DNA of 64,000 bases, taken from contig JAIVFJ010000218.1 in NCBI GenBank assembly GCA_025765615.1, positions 39,842 through 103,841 of the forward strand, in the 5' to 3' direction. This DNA is from Zopfochytrium polystomum. Its lineage: Eukaryota > Chytridiomycota > Chytridiomycetes > Chytridiales > Chytridiaceae. Below are positions 42,162-52,014 of the stretch, one piece after another (within the stretch, counting starts at the first letter, position 1; every line of letters begins with the position of its first letter). Both the position numbers and the translations under genes were made by a program. Under the pieces are notes generated by a model. It did not search any database. It was given only the letters and a program-made list of their open reading frames with translations, and had not been told where the DNA came from.

Positions 42162-42760
42162 CTAAACTATCCGGATAAGTTTCTTGAATTCCGTCATCCG
42201 AGGCCCGTTCACTCCTTTTGTGAGTGGATCAGCCACCATCTGCTGTGGTGCTGATGTGTCGTACTTCCACTTCCTTGTTCGCAACGCGTTCGCGAATGAA
42301 GTGGTACTTAATCTCTATGTGCTTGGATCGCTCGTGTGCCTCGGGGTTTTTCGCGATGGCAATCGCGCTTGTGTTGTCACAATATATCACTGTTGGCCCC
42401 TGCTGTGGGAGCCCAAACCGTCCGAGCAATCCGCGAAGCCAAACTGCTTCCTGCACTGCGAAGTACAATGCCATGTACTCCGCTTCCATTGTTGATGTTG
42501 CGATGGTTGGTTGAAGCTTTGATTTCCAACTGATCACCGACCCACCGAGCGTAAAAATGTAGCCCGTGGTTGACCGTCGCGAGTCTGCGTCAGACCCCCA
42601 ATCGGAGTCTGAGTACCCAATGAGTCCGAGGTTAGAGTCCTGGGGGTAAAAGATGCCAGGACTCTGCTGTGGTGGCGACATACTGTGCCACTCGTTCTGC
42701 CGCGATGAGGTGATGGCTGTCGAGGTTCCGACATGAATCGCGAAAGAACGCCGACAGAGA
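42162..42760 (-). pseudogene. Copia RNase H region, out of frame with the main pol frame
   Basis: The RNase H motifs (GYSDSDWGSDADSRRSTTGY, STMEAEYMAL, IYCDNTSAIAIAKNP and SKHIEIKYHFIRE) are intact but lie in different frames from the upstream polymerase. The frame changes once near 42740, again near 42650 (before FYPQDS) and again near 42240 (before ADPLTKGV). In the main frame the sequence between RFMSEPRQ and the stop at 42534 is nonsense. Either the copy is defective despite its youth, or these are base-call indels. Confidence 0.8.
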
Positions 42761-45700
42761 AAGATAAATCTGGCCTTGTCATGGTCGCAAGCCAATTTAT
42801 CGATCCTACCAAATGTCGGTAGAACTCGCCATCTGCTGGGGTGTTGAGGTCTGGCTGAATCGACACCGCCCGCGGTGTCGAGTTCCGATCCATGGGGGTG
42901 GCCAACCGCCGCACGCGCTGGATCTCACTTCCCAATGAGATAGCTTTGCCAGGCTGGGACAATCGAGTCCCTCCTGGTAATCGATCGCGATGGAGTCCCA
43001 CAAAACTGGCCGGGTCGTCGTCCTTCCGTCCCTTAAACTTTGCTAACAGCTCGTCAGCTGCTGCGTGGACATCCGATCGCCGATCTCCCCCAAACATTAT
43101 ATCATCAACATGTACGAGACTAACTAATAGCCTCCGATCCTCAGGTGGGCCAATCTCACGCGTAAACATGCATCGATCGTGATCGGTCCGAATCCACCCA
43201 AGTGTTTCCATTGCTTCACCGAACGTATCATACCAGGTTCGGCCGGCCTGCTTGAGGCCGTAAATTGCCCGTTGCAGCCAACAGACAAGATCGTGGCTGC
43301 CAACTTCGAGACCCTCTGGGATCTCGAGATACATCTCAACATCCACCTTGCCATTCAGGAATGCCGTTGAGATGTCGACAGAGACAAGGAACCATGATCG
43401 AGCCGTTGCGATTGCAAAGAAAATCCGCGTTGTTGTCTGTCGTACTACCGGAGAAAATGTTTCTCCGTAATCTCCTTGTCTTTGTGCATATCCCCGTGCC
43501 ACCAACCGAGCCTTGTACCGTGTGATCTGTCCAGCTGAGTCCTTCTTGAGATCGAATACCCACTTTGCCGTGAGGGTCTTTTTATCCTTGGGTCGCTTCT
43601 TCAGGATCCACACACCGTTTGTTTTCATGGACTCGAGTTCTGAAGCAATCGCCTTTTTCCATTCCTCTGCATCAGGCCGGGAGAGTGCCTCCTTGTAAGA
43701 TCGGGGTGGCACCTGCAGTTCAATCGGCACAGAGATGAAAGCCTTGCCCGATCGGGTAGATCGCTGTTCACTGATGACGTTGTCCTGGTGGACTTCAGAA
43801 TGGTAAGGTCCAAACTGTGATTGGTGTCGCGGTTGATCTTCTTGTGGCTCGTCGTCACCAGAAAAAGGTTCTGGTGTGTGTGCTTCCAGCTCCGAGGAGG
43901 ACGGCAGTACTGGTAGAGCACGTGGGGCCGCAGGATCTGTATCTGATTCATTATCAGAATCGAAGGGGTCCGAATCGATCAATGTGGGCATATTGTGCGT
44001 TCCTTCCTCAAAGGGGAAGGAATCTTCAAAGAATCTTGCACTCCTTACTCTCCTTATCACATTATCGCCGAGGTGAAGAACCCGGTAAATCTGGCCGGCG
44101 TCGCCTTCATAGCCGATCAAGATACCGCGCCATGCGCGCGGACCGAAGACACTTTTTCTGTCTTCCTTTTCAATATGGGCATAAACCTCGCATCCGTATG
44201 CCCGGAGATTGGCCAAATTGGGTTTCCTTCCATATAATACCTCGTAAGGAGTTTTGCTGTCTGCTCGCGGAATTCGGTTGTGCAGGAAAGCTGCCGTCCG
44301 CATGGCCTCTCCCCACCATTGGATCGGTAGATTTGCACCAAGCAGCAGAGAGCGTGTTTTGTCTTTCAATGTCCTGACGGCGCGTTCTGCATGACCGTTT
44401 GAATCTGGATTTCTTGGCACTGTGCGCTCGTGTCGGATACCCAATGCGGTCAATTGCTGCAGGAATTCGTTCGAGATAAATTCTCCTCCCCCATCCGAGC
44501 GAATTGCCAAGACTTTCTTGTTTGTCTCCCTTTCCATTTTGGTGATGAAAAGGAGAACTTCTGTGGCCGCATTACTTTTTAGTCTTATTGGGATGGCTGC
44601 CAATGCTGATCCAGGTTCAATGCTAACAACCAGTGCATATTTGTCTCCAGTGGTTGTCGGTGGGAGCGGGCCAGCCAGATCGACATGTAAAATCATTTTT
44701 CCATCAGGGACAACCCTGTTCGTCTCCGGATGTGGTTGTCGTGTCGACTTAGATTGTGCGCAGACACGACATTCTGTCTCTTCTTCTGTGTCGATCTGTG
44801 GAACACCAGTGACGCCCTTCTTCATCTGAACAGAAAGCTGGGAAGGGGCACCTGGGTGTCCAAGCCGCCTGTGTAGCACCGCCGAAGAAACTGTTGCAAG
44901 TGCCACCGACTTCCCCGACAAAGTAATTGGGTAAACGTATGGTAGGTCTGCATCCTCATGCACTGGAATCGTGTATCTGCACCATGGAAAAACGATCCTC
45001 GTAGTTTGTCCAAATGTCACTACTGCGCCTTCATTCGTTAACTGCTGTACTGAAAGAAGGTTGTAGTGAAAGGTCGGGATGTGTAAAGCTATGGTCTTAA
45101 TGAGCCGTTTCCTGTGTGCCTGTCGTCCTAGGGGCGGCTCTGCCCAGAAGTAGATCATGCCCATCCCGATTGCCTGGTGCGAGGATCCATCGGCAAGGGA
45201 GACACTGGGCCGATTTGCTGTCAACGGAAAATACTCCTTTGGGAAGCATGCCCGTTCACGTACGTAATGGCATGTGGCGCCGGAGTCCAGTATCATTGTA
45301 TAATCCTGTGTCATTTTCCCATTTGTCTCCCGGGACATTAATGCCAAGTGTGCCGCACCGTTTCCAAATTTGTCCAAAAATTTGTCTGTTTCCTGACTGT
45401 TGTCCCGTCCCTTCTGTTTCCTGCTGCTGCCCCTGTAGCGCCCATTCCCGTCCCGTCGTCCTCGATTGCTATTGTGGGGGTTGTTCCGCCGTGCCGATCG
45501 ACATTCCACAGATTTATGGCCCTGCTTCCCGCAATTGAAACAGTTGCCAGTGAAGCGCGAGGATGTCGCCATCAATGCCGAACTTGAGGACGATGGCGTC
45601 GGCATGATAGTTTTCCCTAGATCAGCGGCTCCCACATACGCTGGAGACTCTCGGGCCGCTGCTTCCAACATTTGCCGCTTCACAAATTCAACTGTGAGTG

Positions 45701-46520
45701 GCGCAGTGACGAGATCGCGATTTATCGTCATAGTGTCGCGAAAACTGCGCCATACTGGATCGTCAATCGGGACTGAATTTAGGTAGAATCCCACTTGCAA
45801 AGCCGCTTCAAACTTCATGCCTGCAGCTTCCAGCTGATCAAATGCCAGGGAAAGTCTTTGGATGTGAGTGTGCATATTTGTTCCGGGCTTGTAAATCGTG
45901 GTAAAAAGTCGTCGTTGGATCTCATACGCTGTTGCTGCCGTCGTAGCTGATCCGCATGCCGCAAACAGGTCTGGATGGATCTTGTCCAAGATATATGATG
46001 CCGCCTGGCTGTCCAATTTTCGTTCGTCATCTGTCATTACTACGCCTCGATCCGTTGTGACGTAGTCTTTGAGGCCCTTCGAGGCAAGAAGAAACAGCAT
46101 CCTTGTTTTCCACTGTCGGAAGTTTGCACCACCAAAAACAGGAAAGTTCTTGAATTCATCAGAAGATGTGGAGATGTTGACAATCGGTCCTGATCGTACA
46201 GGGGAAGGTGCCCTTGACATGTCAGTTGGTGGTGGAGTTGCTGTTGGTGGGGCAGAGGATGATCGAGGAGTTGGTCGGGGTCGAGGGGGGATGGGAGGAG
46301 GTTCTCGTCGTCGAGGAGGTACTTCTGGGGTAGGGGATCGGGATCGTGGGGATCTTGTATATGATGCGGTACCCGAGAACGGAGATGACGGTCTTGATGG
46401 CCTTGGGGCTGAAGCCGGTCGTGGACGATGTAGTCTTGCAAAGTTAAGGGGGTTGGCGAAGTCAAGGCCTTCTTGTACGTCAAAGAATTCGTCGTCGTCA
46501 CCCTGGGAGCCTGGGTTCAT
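42534..46520 (-). CDS. Copia gag-pol polyprotein (truncated by frameshift at RNase H)
   Basis: A frame of 1328 codons from the ATG at 46520, only a few bases from the 5' LTR. Order: Pro/Ser-rich N-terminus; gag core around residues 115-290 (FPVFGGANFRQWKTRMLFLL); zinc knuckle CFNCGKQGHKSVEC at about 326-339; aspartic protease ILDSGATCHYV at about 409; integrase zinc HHCC from about 550 (LHRRLGHPG then CRVCAQSKS) and catalytic DDE region (LHVDLAGPLPPT, AIRSDGGGEF, PRNPDSNGHAERAVRTLK). Reverse transcriptase has FLVSVDISTAFLNGK and, in place of YVDD, LVHVDDIMFGG. It ends LATMTRPDLSFSVGVLSRFM before the frame is lost at RNase H. Gag and pol are fused without a frameshift, as in many copia elements. 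Confidence 0.95.
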   Translation of the reverse strand: MNPGSQGDDDEFFDVQEGLDFANPLNFARLHRPRPASAPRPSRPSSPFSGTASYTRSPRSRSPTPEVPPRRREPPPIPPRPRPTPRSSSAPPTATPPPTDMSRAPSPVRSGPIVNISTSSDEFKNFPVFGGANFRQWKTRMLFLLASKGLKDYVTTDRGVVMTDDERKLDSQAASYILDKIHPDLFAACGSATTAATAYEIQRRLFTTIYKPGTNMHTHIQRLSLAFDQLEAAGMKFEAALQVGFYLNSVPIDDPVWRSFRDTMTINRDLVTAPLTVEFVKRQMLEAAARESPAYVGAADLGKTIMPTPSSSSSALMATSSRFTGNCFNCGKQGHKSVECRSARRNNPHNSNRGRRDGNGRYRGSSRKQKGRDNSQETDKFLDKFGNGAAHLALMSRETNGKMTQDYTMILDSGATCHYVRERACFPKEYFPLTANRPSVSLADGSSHQAIGMGMIYFWAEPPLGRQAHRKRLIKTIALHIPTFHYNLLSVQQLTNEGAVVTFGQTTRIVFPWCRYTIPVHEDADLPYVYPITLSGKSVALATVSSAVLHRRLGHPGAPSQLSVQMKKGVTGVPQIDTEEETECRVCAQSKSTRQPHPETNRVVPDGKMILHVDLAGPLPPTTTGDKYALVVSIEPGSALAAIPIRLKSNAATEVLLFITKMERETNKKVLAIRSDGGGEFISNEFLQQLTALGIRHERTVPRNPDSNGHAERAVRTLKDKTRSLLLGANLPIQWWGEAMRTAAFLHNRIPRADSKTPYEVLYGRKPNLANLRAYGCEVYAHIEKEDRKSVFGPRAWRGILIGYEGDAGQIYRVLHLGDNVIRRVRSARFFEDSFPFEEGTHNMPTLIDSDPFDSDNESDTDPAAPRALPVLPSSSELEAHTPEPFSGDDEPQEDQPRHQSQFGPYHSEVHQDNVISEQRSTRSGKAFISVPIELQVPPRSYKEALSRPDAEEWKKAIASELESMKTNGVWILKKRPKDKKTLTAKWVFDLKKDSAGQITRYKARLVARGYAQRQGDYGETFSPVVRQTTTRIFFAIATARSWFLVSVDISTAFLNGKVDVEMYLEIPEGLEVGSHDLVCWLQRAIYGLKQAGRTWYDTFGEAMETLGWIRTDHDRCMFTREIGPPEDRRLLVSLVHVDDIMFGGDRRSDVHAAADELLAKFKGRKDDDPASFVGLHRDRLPGGTRLSQPGKAISLGSEIQRVRRLATPMDRNSTPRAVSIQPDLNTPADGEFYRHLVGSINWLATMTRPDLSFSVGVLSRFMSEPRQPSPHRGRTSGTVCRHHSRVLASFTPRTLTSDSLGTQTPIGGLTQTRDGQPRATFLRSVGR

Positions 46521-46524
46521 AACC
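46510..46524 (-). other. Copia primer-binding site, overlapping the gag start codon
   Basis: GGTTATGAACCCAGG on the minus strand, one to three bases from the 5' LTR. It resembles the complement of the initiator tRNA-Met anticodon arm (CTCATAACC) and the copia-type site GGTTATGGGCCC, implying priming by a tRNA fragment rather than a tRNA 3' end. The ATG inside it (46520-46518), complementary to the CAU anticodon, is the gag-pol start. Confidence 0.6.
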
Positions 46525-46803
46525 TAATGGGAATTTGTACCCACTAGCAGTGTAGCGGGGTGACCGCGTACAAGGGTTGTGAAGGATTGGAGACAGGTTT
46601 TAGGGTAGAGGGGCTTTTATTCAATGAGGTTCTCTTATCTTCACTACTGCTTCCCTCCCACACCTTACTGCCTTTTATACTGCCCAGAAGGAAAGACACT
46701 TCCCCAAATTTTGAGGATGCTTGGGCCACTCTGCACTTTACCAAGTGCAAGTGCAGTGCTGCAGACAAATCCTCCCAAAATTCTGTCTGCCCAAATTCCA
46801 ACA
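46525..46803 (-). repeat. Copia 5' LTR
   Basis: Same sequence as 41798-42076. TATA box at 46673-46679 on the minus strand drives transcription leftward through gag-pol. Confidence 0.95.
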
Positions 46804-46808
46804 AAGAC
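46804..46808 (+). repeat. Copia target-site duplication, right copy
   Basis: AAGAC, directly followed by the resumed host frame (GCCCGACGTGCC). Confidence 0.9.
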
Positions 46809-47305
46809 GCCCGACGTGCCTTTCCTCCTCCGCGGCCTCTACCACTGGGTCCTCGCCGTCCCGCACGTCGACAAGCGGCAGATGGAGGACGCGGTCGTCG
46901 CCGCGTACAAGGACGGCGTTCTTGGCGGCTTTGTTGTAGTAAGGCCGACGCTGCTGGTCGACGGAGACCGCAAGGGATCTGATAAGGTCCGGGCCGGGTG
47001 GGTTCCGGCTGACGGCGTCGAAGTCACTGGTGGAGATGACTCTGCTCGCGGACCCGCCGTTGGGTATTCCATCAGCAGGAAGGACGTGGGCGGATGGGTG
47101 TTTGATAACGTTATTCAAGGAAGCGGGCTGTGGGAGAACCGTTGCGTGTCCTTGACTTACTGAGTTCTTATTAGTTCGGGCGTTCGCTGTCGCCTCCTAG
47201 CAAATTATTCTTTCATGTGCTAAGTTCCTATTTGTTCTGCAAAGCCTCTTGAAATAAACACAAATTAAGAAGATGGTGCCTAAGTGAACCGTGAAAGGGA
47301 AAGGA

Positions 47306-50300
47306 TTAAGTTGGGTTTGAGCGAAGTGCGTCTGCCAGCGGTAAAAGCCCTTCGCTCCACTCCTCTCCCTCCGTGCCTGAAATGAGCTGATTCAAGAACC
47401 CTTCCCACTTGTCCCAGTCCGAATCATTGACACCCGCGTTGGCGTCGTTTACTGCTGTCCGCTCTGCCTCACTTGGATTAGGCTCCAGACTGATAAATGA
47501 ACCGTCACCCGTCGACATTGGCGCTCTTTGCTCCTCCAGAACGTCTTGGCTACTTGCGCGATCGGTGTTCGAGTCAATCACGACCGACGGGGGGACTGAA
47601 CCCAGCAACGACCTGGCGAGCTGAAGGATCCCAACAATGATAAACTCGACGCTCACTTCCGACGTCCTCTTCCAGTTGTGCGCAGCCTCCTCCACCAGCG
47701 TGGTTCGCTCCGCAACCGCCACATCCGCGCCTTCCTCCGCTTCCCACCGATCCTCCTCCTCCTCCCCGTCCCCGTCCTCAAACACCGCCCAGCGATCAAA
47801 CTCCCGCAGCTGCCCGCACATCTCGCCGTACGACGGCCGCCATCGCCGCTCCGCCCGAAACATCACCACCATCTCCCCAAACATCCGCGCAGCCTCCGCC
47901 CGCCGCGCGCCAAGCACCGCCTCGCTCGGCCCCACCAACGCCGCCGCCGCGGCCCTGGCCCTCACCGGCCCCGCACCGTCCTCCGCCGACCCAAGCACCG
48001 CCGCGGCGAACGCCAGAAAAGTCGCCGCAGAAAACACTTGCAACACCCCCCACACCGGCATCCCGTCCCCGGCCTCTCCGCCGCCCTCGCCACGCCGCCC
48101 CCGCCGCACCCTCGCCGCCTCATCCGCAATCGCCCCCGCCGCCGCCATCCCCGCCGCAAACGCCCGTCGCACCGCAACCCCGTCCCCAACCCCAACCGCC
48201 TCCCCGCCGCAAACCACCCGCGGCAACACCCGAGTCAGCGTCCGCACCGCAAGAAACACCCCGGCCCCGTGGTCCAGGCATAACGACGCCCTCCGCCACG
48301 CCTCGGGCACCCGCCCGGCCGCGTCCGGATCGAACCGCCACCCCCACACCGCCCGCCACCCCGCGACTCGGCTCAAACCCTCCGCCTCCCCCGCCGCGCC
48401 GTCCCCGCCGCCGCCGCGCGCGAGCACGTGCAGGTTGACGTCCAGCGCATCAAAGAACGCGTGCACGTGCCACCCGGCGTCCTCGTCGGCGTCGATGGAG
48501 GAGCAGGAGGACGACGGGGAGACGTTGTCGAAGGAGGAGGACTCCCACTCGGCGTCGGTGCGGATGGGTCGCACGTGGGTCGCGCCGACGGGGAGGTTGG
48601 AGGGGCGCGTGTCGTTGATGGAGATGTCTGTTGGAAACGAGTGGAGAGAGGGGAAGGTGGGGGGGGGCCGGGATTATAAATCGTGGGGTAAGAATGGAGG
48701 GCGGTACGCACATCGCTCGGTGAGGTACGTCAGGAACCAGCAGCGCCGGCGCGTCTCCTTTTCGATGGCGGTGAAGGGGCCGGGAAGGTCATCGGGGTCG
48801 ACGTCGACTTTGAGGAGGACGACCTGTGTTTTTTTTTTTTCGGTTTTTGTTTTTGGTATCAGGCGCGAGGAGGCCACGTGAAAAGGTGCTGGAGTTAGAG
48901 CTACATTCACGATCAAACCCTGCGCTCACCATTCTGCACGCGATTCCGGACAGCAGTCGGCCGACCGCGAACTTTCCGACGCCTGTAAGTACGGTTTGAT
49001 TGTGTTGAAGATGATTGAGTTAATAATGGAGATCGAGTGGCGAGAAGACATGAAAAAGGTGCAAAGGGAGTGCTTCACTCAACGAAACGATGCTTCCGAC
49101 AGGATGATCACCGCCTGCAAGTTCTCGATCGAAGGCGTGTCGCTCGACTGCATCGTTTGCGACCGCGCAAACTCGTAGTAGTGCTGAAAGACTTGCTTCG
49201 GCAGCGCCCGCAGTGTCGCTTCGGTTGCGCCCATCGCGCAGATCGCCGCGCTAAGTGTGTGGTAGGATGCGTAAGGGGTGTTTTCCTTTTTTTTCTTCTG
49301 CACTCCCACTGCTCTCCCTCTCACCCGCGTCTGCTCCATCTCTTCCCACCACCAACCACCCCTCAAAGAACTCACCGCAAAAACGCCGGCACCCTGACCC
49401 TGTCCTTCAAATACGACGCGCGGTGCACGACCCGTATAAAAACCGACCTCGAGCGGAAGTAGGCGTCCGCCAGGTCGTCCTCCTCCGCGGCGGCGTCGTC
49501 GGCGCCCGGCCGCGGCGGCAGCCGCATAGACGCCCGCCCGGCCTCGCCGCGCTCGAGTTCCGCGTCGTAGCACGTCCGATAGAGGTTCGACTGCAGGCTT
49601 GCTTGCATCAGCATGGTCGTGAGGGTCGCGGGTGTTACTTGCCATGTGGGCTCTGCGGCGTCTAGAGCGGAGAAGGGGTCGGGACGATGTGGTCAGTGGC
49701 GCGACAATCGCGATCGTGTAACGAGCGTGGGCACGCGCGCTCTCTAACACCCGCACCTCAAACCCACCCCCGCCTCACCAATCTTCTCCTGCTCGACCCT
49801 CCTCCTCTCCCGCTCCTCGGCAGCCAAGTTCGCCCTCTGCGCCGTCCCTGCCGCCGCCGCCGGCTTGAACACGACGCGGCCGCCCGGCCCGCCGCCGAGG
49901 AACACGCACAGGTGCGGGTGCCCAATCTTGACGCACCGCCCGCAGTGCGGCCGCACCGCGTCGCACCGGCGCTTGCTGTAGCGGCACGGTTCGCAGGACC
50001 TGGTGTGTGGGGCGGGGGTGGGTGGGGTGAGGGGTTGAAGCAAAGATGGAAGGAGAAGTGCGGGGTGGGTGTACCATCTTCGTGCGCCGACTTTGAGTAG
50101 CGATGATGGCGGAATCGGGGCTGGTGGTGGCAGCGGCTGGGACGAGACGGGCGGCGACGGCCAGGTGGACGGAGGAGGGTTCGGTGGGAGTGGCGCCGTG
50201 GTCGCGGTGGGGGTGGGGACGTCGGTTGTGAGCGTGGGTGGGGGTGCGGTGTTCAACGTCGCTGGCGCCGAAGCTGGAGGATTGGATACGGCTGTTGTTG

Positions 50301-50445
50301 TGGAGGAGGAGATCGTCGCGGTGCTGGTGGTGGTCGCGGCGGTCGTGGTGCTTGCGGTGGAAGCGCAGGCGGCGGCGATGGCTGGTAGTGAAGCCGTGGT
50401 CGTGGTCGTGGTCGTGGTCGTGGTTGGGGGTGCCGGTGTCGCCAT
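47306..50445 (-). CDS. Zn(II)2Cys6 transcription factor with fungal-specific regulatory domain
   Basis: Seven exons (50445-50075, 49999-49779, 49661-49376, 49250-49084, 48982-48930, 48823-48712, 48627-47306) join in phase to 843 residues. Exon 1 is a Thr/Ser/Pro-rich lead. Exon 2 opens with the zinc cluster CEPCRYSKRRCDAVRPHC then GRCVKIGHPHLC (CX2CX6CX6CX2CX8C), binding two zincs, followed by a basic helix. The middle homology region spans exons 3-7: LQSNLYRTCYDAELERGEAG, AAICAMGATEATLRALPKQV, SIENLQAVIILSEASF|RVGK, FAVGRLLSGIACRM, VDPDDLPGPFTAIEKETRRR and WFLTYLTER|YISINDTRPS. The C-terminus is acidic (NDSDWDKWEGFLNQLISG), a likely activation region. Target genes cannot be read. The proposed 75-bp intron 1 is itself open in frame. 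Partial, broken copies lie at 40.5 kb and 54.6-57.3 kb. Confidence 0.9.
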
Positions 50446-50545
50446 CACGGATGGTTTGACACGCTCGTCCTTTTTGTTTGTTTGCGTCGAGTTGTTGTTA
50501 TTTATATTTATTTTGTATAGACTGAGGGAGAGAGAAGAGACGGAA

Positions 50546-50590
<45 letters not shown>

Positions 50591-50779
50591 GAGAGAGAGG
50601 GAGAGAGAGAGGGAGAGAGAGAGAGCGAATGAGAGGCGGTGTGTGTGTGTGTGTGTGTCTGTGCGAATCCAGAGACAGAGACAGAGTGGGGAATTTCTGA
50701 TACAAAAAATGCTGATGCCTGCAGTCTTGACAAGGGTCTCCAAACCAGCGCTTTTTCTTGGCATGTTTCAAGCGCTTCT

Positions 50780-50811
<32 letters not shown>

Positions 50812-51247
50812 CCACTCTGTCCGCCTACAGCATGATTCGTTCCTGCTCCGACGTTTTACCGGAGACCCAACTCCGAGCGTCCTCGGAAATCGCTTTGCCA
50901 AGGAAGAGGCAGAGAGACACTCGAATCGTTTCTGAGAACAGCCTGCAGCCTTCCCGAAAAACAAAGCTTAGGTAAAATAACTACTATTTTCCGGGCGTGA
51001 AACTGTTTCACCCCACTCGATTTGCTGCAAGCAACTCACTCTCAGCCGAGAGAGAAACAGAAGGTCCCCCGCACCTTAATTCGGAAAAGCCAAGCGGCGA
51101 ATACTCCGCGTTTGTGCCGGTTGCCCGAATTCCTGTGCCCAGACCTGCCGACTCCTGTTTTGCCTTGTCTTGACGGGCTAGATTCCAATAGATCGCCGTC
51201 TTAAATCGATAATCCAGTGGGTTGTTGCCTTGGGGGGGTTTTTTTTT

Positions 51248-51322
51248 TTCTACCCCAGGCTGATTCCGCGAGCAACCGGAAAATGCGCTTAACCATTTTT
51301 CATTGAGCCAGTTTCGTGGAAA
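51248..51322. repeat. Short direct repeat, copy 1
   Basis: Shares CAGGCTGATTCCGCGAGC, GGAAAATGCGCTTA, CCATT and CATTGAGCCAGTTTCG with 51742-51822, each copy preceded by a T/C run. About 420 bp separate the copies. Confidence 0.8.
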
Positions 51323-51741
51323 GCCGGCAGCAGGGTGCATAACTGTTATTAATTCATGCGGCTGTGCCCATATAATCTCATATTTTTAACATTTTTTTTC
51401 TTTTGTCTCCAGCAAGCTGGTTGTTACATAAGCACAGGCGGGCATTGCCAAGACCGCCAATCATTGGTTCGTGTCTGGCTGTGTTGTGTGTACCCCTTCT
51501 TGTACCCTTTTTCGTGGGCACACACACTCTCTCTGTCTGTCTCTCTCTCTCTCTCTCCCTCTTTCTCTCTCATTCTGACCGCAACACCCCCAGAACGAAC
51601 AAAGTAAAGAAAAAAGAAAACAGCAATCCCTCCACGCCGCCGCCGCCTGCGCAGCCAATAAGAACGACGACGCCGACGACCTTCACCTTCGCAACCGCTC
51701 CAGTGTCGATCCTCCCACCAGGGTAAGGGTTACTTTTTTTT

Positions 51742-51822
51742 TTTCTTTCTTTCTACCTCAGGCTGATTCCGCGAGCTACAGGAAAATGCGCTTAGCCATT
51801 ACTCATTGAGCCAGTTTCGGGA
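51742..51822. repeat. Short direct repeat, copy 2
   Basis: Second copy of the 51248-51322 repeat; may be the two ends of a small unclassified element. Confidence 0.8.
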
Positions 51823-52014
51823 AATTAGCGGAGCCGTCGAAGATGTTGCTTCTTGTTTTTGGTTCAAGAGTGCCAAGACCAGGACCGTTTTTGTCGAACA
51901 CAAGACACCACCCGCCCGGAACTCTTCTAACAGAACAAAGTATATTGTGGGGCACTGCGAAAATTGGGAATGGTTCTTCTTTGGAGTATTTTAAAGGAGT
52001 CCACCGACTCAACA

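Larger units (their letters stand above)
41798..46803 (-). mobile_element. Ty1/copia LTR retrotransposon, 5006 bp
   Basis: Two 279-bp LTRs (41798-42076 and 46525-46803) are identical as far as I can compare by eye. The element is flanked by the 5-bp duplication AAGAC. Orientation is minus: the 5' LTR is on the right, followed by a primer-binding site at 46524-46510, a gag-pol frame (46520-42534), an RNase H region in shifted frames, and a polypurine tract beside the 3' LTR. Domain order protease, integrase, reverse transcriptase, RNase H is that of Ty1/copia. Identical LTRs indicate very recent insertion. Confidence 0.96.
41266..47163 (+). pseudogene. NAD(P)-binding (NmrA/atypical SDR-like) gene interrupted by a copia element
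   Basis: Exon 1 is 41266-41365. After an 83-bp phase-1 intron with a CACTAAC branch site, exon 2 is 41449-41797 and resumes after the retrotransposon at 46809-47163. Taken together the host frame codes for 267 residues. The N-terminus has a Rossmann dinucleotide motif (AIAFFGATGGCTAAALALAL), then HSVSALARTPSKLRDML, VIVQGDAKD, IIMSGVGGTPVMQ and TMIVISTTGTDLKT. Downstream are FVVVRPTLLVDGDRKG and GYSISRKDVGGWVFDNVI. This matches NmrA-like or NAD(P)H-binding atypical short-chain dehydrogenases, which act as redox sensors or reductases. The insertion falls in the ACG Thr codon after DLK. As assembled, translation runs into the LTR and stops after NGNLYPLAV, so this allele is disrupted. No other damage is visible. 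Confidence 0.85.
50446..52014. other. Intergenic with several microsatellites and a short direct repeat
   Basis: About 1.57 kb between two minus-strand genes. Contains a (GA)n tract at ~50549-50630, (GT)n at ~50640-50658, a TCTG repeat at ~50779-50818, (CT)n at ~51528-51572 and a direct repeat of ~75 bp (51248-51322, 51742-51822). No gene supported. Confidence 0.6.

Noticed and set aside
47637..48881. 414-codon plus-strand open frame
   Set aside because: Antisense to the last exons of the zinc-cluster regulator; high GC keeps complementary frames open, and no domain is seen.
50549..50658. GA/GT tracts as regulatory sites
   Set aside because: Simple microsatellites; similar tracts occur throughout the window without consistent position relative to genes.
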